From Thermoprotei archaeon (GTDB lineage: Archaea; Thermoproteota; Thermoprotei; Thermofilales; B20-G17): 35,490 nt of DNA. The notes under the pieces are model-generated. The model made no database searches. It was not told the origin of the DNA and saw nothing but the letters and a program-made list of their open reading frames with translations. Where the stretch lies: contig QMRH01000018.1 of NCBI GenBank assembly GCA_003650675.1, positions 1 to 35,490 of the forward strand, read 5' to 3'. Every line of letters starts with the position of its first letter. The first letter of the stretch is position 1. Shown here in pieces: positions 31,787-35,490 of this stretch. The position numbers were made by a program, and so were the translations under genes.

Positions 31787-33115
31787 TTAATATTTTTTAA
31801 CTATGTTTACACAAATTTTGTCTATTATTTTTCTAACATCTTCTATGGGAATCTCGAAGTTATTTACCATTATCGAAAAAACTAGTTCCCGGCCACTTAA
31901 TGTTTTTATATATCCTGATAAGGTACAGGCATTGCTTAATGTACCGGTTTTTGCAATTACCCTTCTTTCAGCAGGTGTATTCCTCATTCTCTTTCTCAGT
32001 GTACCATCTACTCCGGCCACTGGAAGAGCATTATAAAAGTACTTGAAAAGACTGCTTTTTCTCATCGCCAAAAGTAATTCCACAATTTTCCAGGGTGTTA
32101 GTTTATTTGACTTCGAAAGACCGGAACCATCAAATATCCTTATGTTATCATCGTCTAGGTTTAAACCGATATCACCTAAAGTTCTCTTTAAACAGTTTAT
32201 ACCGTTAGCCCAGCTTCCTTTACCGTACCTGTAGTAACCCATGGTCTTTAGAAGGCATTCGGCAACAAGGTTGTCGCTGTGCTTTAGTAATTTCTTGACG
32301 ATTTCAGTTAAAGGATTCGAAACAATATAGTCCAACAAGACCCCATCTTCGAGAAAACCCTCCTCAACATTTCCTTCTACACTAACACCATTTTTAATCA
32401 ACCCACTTTTAAAGAGGGAACCCGTGTATAAATGGGGGTTTTCGATAGGTTTTTTCACATCAACTGGATACGCGTCTTCTTCGATAGTCCCCTCAACTAT
32501 GAAAACGTTTTCTCCCTTCTTTTTAGTTACATTAATTTTCGTCGCAAAGCCTTTTTTAACGGTAATTGCCTTGTTAATTATTCTGATTTCATCCTGTATA
32601 GGATGTATCTCTAGAAGCGGTTTTTCGCCTGGTTGGGTCGGCTGGACAATAATGTTTATACAACCTTCATTTACCGTTAAAGCTGATACTCTTGGGGCAT
32701 ACGGGTGTTGAAGATAATTTTCATCCCACCTCTTATTTACAAATTCTCTATCAAAGACACTTGTATCAACAATTATATTTCCCTTAACTTGTTTTAGGAC
32801 CCGTGATAATTTGATGGAAACTTTATCAATATCTGTGCTTTTAAGAAGAGGATCCCCTGAGCCTCTAACAACAATATTGCCTTTTAATGTTCCGCCATCT
32901 AGACTGCCTGTATAGTATATTCCTGTGAAATACCGGAAGTTGGGACGAAGATATAGAAGGGCTGCGGCAGCAGTAAATAATTTCATGTTGGAGGCGGGTA
33001 TAAATGGGTTATCAGGGTTGATTTCAATTAATTTATTTTGGTTTTCATCAGCAACCACTATACCTACATCTGCTCCCTTAAGATCATCAATTAAGGGTTT
33101 TAACCAGATGCTCAT
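31787..33115 (-). CDS. PBP4-type (S13) D-Ala-D-Ala carboxypeptidase-like protein
   Basis: The 442-aa protein has all three penicillin-binding motifs: S42-x-x-K45 (PASNMKLFTAAAAL), SDN (KHSDNLVAECLL) and KTG (VIAKTGTLSN). The large insert between the first two is typical of PBP4/S13 peptidases (DacB). In bacteria these enzymes trim peptidoglycan outside the cell. Here the chain begins MSIWLKPLIDDLKGADVGIV with no signal peptide, so it looks cytoplasmic. Archaea lack murein, so it probably acts on another D-amino-acid or small peptide. The start is ATG 33115 (or TTG 33121). Horizontal transfer is likely. Confidence 0.9.
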   Translation of the reverse strand: MSIWLKPLIDDLKGADVGIVVADENQNKLIEINPDNPFIPASNMKLFTAAAALLYLRPNFRYFTGIYYTGSLDGGTLKGNIVVRGSGDPLLKSTDIDKVSIKLSRVLKQVKGNIIVDTSVFDREFVNKRWDENYLQHPYAPRVSALTVNEGCINIIVQPTQPGEKPLLEIHPIQDEIRIINKAITVKKGFATKINVTKKKGENVFIVEGTIEEDAYPVDVKKPIENPHLYTGSLFKSGLIKNGVSVEGNVEEGFLEDGVLLDYIVSNPLTEIVKKLLKHSDNLVAECLLKTMGYYRYGKGSWANGINCLKRTLGDIGLNLDDDNIRIFDGSGLSKSNKLTPWKIVELLLAMRKSSLFKYFYNALPVAGVDGTLRKRMRNTPAERRVIAKTGTLSNACTLSGYIKTLSGRELVFSIMVNNFEIPIEDVRKIIDKICVNIVKKY

Positions 33116-33155
33116 AGACAATAATACTGGAAATAAAAATAATTATTTTAATATT

Positions 33156-33629
33156 TTAGGAGAGTATTGAAATAACTTCCTCCAATTTTTTCTTCGCATT
33201 TTCTATTTTAGATGAAAGCTCCTTTATTCTATCCTCACTTTCCTCTAGCTTCTTTTCCAGCTCCTTTATCTTTCCTGGGGTTATCGTCTCCTCGAGAAAA
33301 GGTATGTCGATTCTTACTCCCTCTTTAATAAATTTACTATATGTCTCTTGGACTAATTTTCCAGCCTCTGTTTTCCCCTGAAGATGATTTCTTATAGTGG
33401 CTTCACTTCTCCCCAGCTCTTCCGCTATTTCAGGTACAGTATATCCAGCTCTTTGTCTAGCTAATGCACCTGCGGCGACGGCTAACGAATCTATCCAAGT
33501 TAACCTATCTTCAGGATTCCTTATTTTATCTAGAAGGTCGCTTCTCAATAGAGTTGCTATCATGAGCGCTGTTTCAAGTCTATGAACATCGCTTTTCGTC
33601 AATGGTTTTAACGGTATTTCCTCGCCCAT
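33156..33629 (-). CDS. HTH protein with C-terminal coiled coil
   Basis: From ATG 33629 (AGGTGAT 4 nt upstream) the product is about 157 aa. An N-terminal helical region (LTKSDVHRLETALMIATLLR, EDRLTWIDSLAVAAGALARQ) is followed by a helix-turn-helix (YTVPEIAEELGRSEATIRNHL). A coiled coil (EKKLEESEDRIKELSSKIE) closes it. The conserved N-terminus recalls an archaeal regulator family, but I cannot name it. It lies 40 bp upstream of the PBP4-type gene on the same strand. Confidence 0.75.
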   Translation of the reverse strand: MGEEIPLKPLTKSDVHRLETALMIATLLRSDLLDKIRNPEDRLTWIDSLAVAAGALARQRAGYTVPEIAEELGRSEATIRNHLQGKTEAGKLVQETYSKFIKEGVRIDIPFLEETITPGKIKELEKKLEESEDRIKELSSKIENAKKKLEEVISILS

Positions 33630-33715
33630 AGTAATCACCTCTCAGTTATTCCGTATTTGGTATTTCAGCAAAAATAGTTTCACAATTATTTTATTAGCTG
33701 TCATACAATATATTC

Positions 33716-34237
33716 TTACCGTTTTTCGAAGTCCCTTGCCAGCGGAGGGGTTCTTTGTTCATCGACTGTCAAGAGACAGAGAAGAGTGTTTGTATGTTCG
33801 ACCTCCTCCAATCCGGCTAAATATTCTATTAGAAAACGGGATATCTCCTCCCAGTTTTTAGCCCTAACTTTAAGTAGAATATCGTACTCACCTGTTATTA
33901 TATGGGCTTCCTCAACCCAAGGTAAATTCTCCCTCATACTACTCTCCTCTAGGATCCTTTTTGCAAGAGAAACTTGTGTAGAGGATACTCTTACTCCACC
34001 TCCCCTTCGTACACGAACCAGTACAAAGGCTAGGAAAATGTATCCTAGGTTCTGGTATCCAGGTATTATTGTAAACTTCCTTACGATACCGTTTTTTATC
34101 AATCTTTCAACGCGATTTATTATTGTGGTTCTAGGAACTTTGAGGATTTTAGATAGCTTACTAAAGCTCGTTCTAGAATCTTTGAATAGTTCTGAGAGAA
34201 GCCGGATATCGAGTTTATCTAATGTCTTACCACTCAA
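33716..34237 (-). CDS. Lrp/AsnC family transcriptional regulator
   Basis: The 173-aa protein has an N-terminal winged helix (LDKLDIRLLSELFKDSRTSF, TTIINRVERLIKNGIVRKF) and a C-terminal RAM domain (YIFLAFVLVRV, ITGEYDILLKVRAKNWEEI). The start is TTG 34237, with GGAGGTG 6 nt upstream inside the end of the amidotransferase gene; the two overlap by 4 bp. An amino-acid effector is usual for the family, which suits a neighbour that handles glutamine-type amides. Confidence 0.9.
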   Translation of the reverse strand: MSGKTLDKLDIRLLSELFKDSRTSFSKLSKILKVPRTTIINRVERLIKNGIVRKFTIIPGYQNLGYIFLAFVLVRVRRGGGVRVSSTQVSLAKRILEESSMRENLPWVEEAHIITGEYDILLKVRAKNWEEISRFLIEYLAGLEEVEHTNTLLCLLTVDEQRTPPLARDFEKR

Positions 34238-34968
34238 GTCTCACACCTCCGGCTAGCTGCTTCAACAAGCGCTTTAAAAAGTCGTAGTTGGAGGTCATCC
34301 AACATGGTTTCAGGATGCCATTGTACTCCTAGGATGAAGACCTTCTTGTCTTTTGATTCAACAGCCTCTATTATACCATCCTCAGTCCATGCTACAGGAC
34401 GCAGAACCTCAGCCACATTTTTAACAGCCTGGTGATGAAAGCTGTTCGTTTTTAATCGAGACACCCCAAGAATCTCATAGAGCCTTGAAGTTCGATCTAT
34501 TTCAACAAAGTGAACCCGATAATCTTTACCCCCTTCCCTAAAGTTATGTGGGATAACCGGGTCCACCTCACTGTCTATATCCTGGATTAATGTTCCTCCT
34601 AGTGCCACGTTGATCACTTGTATTCCCCTACAGACACCTAAAACCGGTTTTCCTCTATCAATCGTTTTTCTAGTAAGTTCCAACTCGAAAATATCACGTG
34701 TAATGTTAATGTAGCGTGTTTTGAAATGCGGTTTTTCTCCGTATAGCCAAGGATCAATGTCGCCGCCGCCTGTAATTAACACTCCATCGACTATATCTAT
34801 TAAGTCGTCGATAAAATCCGGTTCTGGTGGAAGAACGATCGGTATGCCTCCGGCTTTTTTAACTGCTTTAATATAGTCTAGGGAAAGGTACAGGTAGTCT
34901 GTTTCAGAGCCAAATCCCAGCTTAAATCCCTTGCTAAAACCGCAGGTTACACCTATTTTCGGCTTCAT
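34234..34968 (-). CDS. Class I glutamine amidotransferase, peptidase C26 type
   Basis: The 244-aa protein resembles gamma-glutamyl-GABA hydrolase (PuuD). It has DGVLITGGGDIDPWLYGE, nucleophile Cys113 in GVCRGIQVINVALGGTLIQD, and the triad partners His218 and Glu220 in QWHPE. NSFHHQAV is typical of the family. It probably cleaves a gamma-glutamyl amide; the substrate is unknown. GGGAG lies 7 nt before the ATG. It is the first gene of an operon with the Lrp regulator. Confidence 0.9.
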   Translation of the reverse strand: MKPKIGVTCGFSKGFKLGFGSETDYLYLSLDYIKAVKKAGGIPIVLPPEPDFIDDLIDIVDGVLITGGGDIDPWLYGEKPHFKTRYINITRDIFELELTRKTIDRGKPVLGVCRGIQVINVALGGTLIQDIDSEVDPVIPHNFREGGKDYRVHFVEIDRTSRLYEILGVSRLKTNSFHHQAVKNVAEVLRPVAWTEDGIIEAVESKDKKVFILGVQWHPETMLDDLQLRLFKALVEAASRRCET

Positions 34969-35065
34969 ATCGCGCTCCCTTCCATCAATCTATATACAGA
35001 TTGTATTAGAAGAAAAGATAATTTAAACTTCCTTAGGAAAGGATATTGCGGTGTAGTTGCTGGAA

Positions 35066-35421
35066 ATGAAAAACTTTGTAATATTCATGGAACCGGCGGA
35101 GCAGGGAAAACCAGCCTCGCAGCGTCGTTTGGAAAGTGGATAATCAAGCACCAGGATTTGAAAGTATCATTTATAAATCTCGATCCAGGTGTAGAGGAGC
35201 TTCCTTATACTCCTCAAACAGATGTTAGAGAATACGTTAATGTTAGAGATGTTATGAGGAGGTATGGTCTAGGCCCGAATGGGGCGCTCATTAAAAGCAT
35301 AGACACGTTGCTTTAGTACAAGGATTTAATTAAAGAAAAGATAGGGAAAATGGACGCCGACTATATAATGGTAGATACCGTTCTGGCTCTCCGCTACTTT
35401 CATTGTTTTTGATGCATGTGT
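35066..35421 (+). pseudogene. Broken GPN-loop GTPase gene
   Basis: GPN-loop GTPases (XAB1/Gpn family) are dimeric and conserved in archaea. Here the ATG at 35066 (MKNFVIF) shifts frame near 35086, after which GTGGAGKTSLAASFGKW, NLDPGVEELPY, DVRDVMRRYGLGPNGALIKS (with the GPN motif) and DADYIMVDT follow in the second frame. This is broken by TAG at 35314. Another frame change and loss of the PGQ-containing segment precede FIVFDAC. The fragment then stops at a GC-rich element. It is either a true pseudogene or a poor-quality contig end. Confidence 0.75.
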
Positions 35422-35423
35422 AG

Positions 35424-35489
35424 TGGAGGGTCTTCCTGTCTCAGGGTTCATTGACGGGCTTTCTGGGGGGGACGGGACTCCCCACATCC
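35424..35489. repeat. GC-rich hairpin element, copy B
   Basis: The last 66 bp (TGGAGGGTCTTCCTGTCTC to GGGACTCCCCACATCC) align with copy A. GGAG/CTCC pairs are kept, and GTCTC pairs with GGGAC where copy A has GTTCC with GGAAC; one position changes from T-A to C-G, a compensatory change. The element lies inside the broken GTPase gene and is cut by the window edge. Confidence 0.5.
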
Positions 35490-35490
35490 A

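Overview
The window is AT-rich, gene-dense archaeal DNA. The marker genes are archaeal: TATA-binding protein, Alba, FEN-1, archaeal-type aspartyl-tRNA synthetase, the wybutosine enzyme Taw3, a PAC2-family protein, a membrane-anchored S16 (Lon-like) protease, DUF1512, a KaiC-like ATPase and an ADP-forming acyl-CoA synthetase subunit. Starts are often TTG or GTG with GGAGG/GGTGA-type ribosome sites, and TATA-like boxes precede several genes. I infer a thermophilic member of the TACK/Thermoproteota side of the Archaea. No rRNA or tRNA gene is visible, so the lineage stays open.

Layout. 1-1670 (-): 3'-truncated PP-loop protein of the PAPS-reductase type. 1941-4717 (+): small membrane protein, DUF1512 protein, membrane/zinc-ribbon protein and a helical protein. 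4882-7492: cysS, facing a tiny zinc-ribbon gene and a RimK-like ligase. 7630-9954 (+): operon of KaiC-like ATPase, COG2521-type methyltransferase and metallo-beta-lactamase-fold hydrolase. 9982-13968: least familiar part, with a 537-aa protein of unknown function, an unknown helical protein, a small winged-helix protein, a tyrosine recombinase with a zinc ribbon, and a GC-rich structured element. 13969-17725: S16 protease, 5-formyl-THF cyclo-ligase-like protein, ribbon-helix-helix regulator and bifunctional NAD(P)HX repair enzyme. 17798-21840: double-winged-helix regulator divergent from fen, then tbp with a DUF123 nuclease-like gene, then an unknown gene. 21972-25556: alba, PAC2 and a Cys-patterned repeat protein (-), acetyl-CoA synthetase beta subunit (+), aspS (-). 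25771-29269: secreted protein, radical SAM protein, taw3 and dcd. 29270-30159: gene-poor stretch with a perfect 20-bp inverted repeat and a GC-rich island. 30160-34968: P-loop/deoxyribosyltransferase-like fusion, glutaredoxin-like protein, PBP4-type peptidase without signal peptide, HTH protein, Lrp regulator and class I glutamine amidotransferase. 35066-end: broken GPN-loop GTPase gene running into a GC-rich element.

Most of the window is housekeeping: translation and tRNA modification (cysS, aspS, taw3), chromatin and transcription (alba, tbp, three Lrp/HTH regulators), nucleotide and cofactor repair (dcd, NAD(P)HX repair, folate) and protein quality control (S16 protease, PAC2). The items most worth a second look are (1) two copies of a GC-rich hairpin element, at about 13813-13893 and 35424-35489, which share a helix with a compensatory base change, the second lying inside the broken GPN GTPase gene; (2) a small protein made of two exact C-x6-C-x18-C-x6-C repeats beside the PAC2 gene; (3) a tbp promoter made of a perfect TATA-containing palindrome plus a 12-bp direct repeat; (4) an archaeal PBP4-type peptidase that looks cytoplasmic; and (5) the inverted repeat and GC island in 29270-30159. 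I do not see a clearly new defence or mobile system. The recombinase cluster at 11688-13671 is the best place to look for one.
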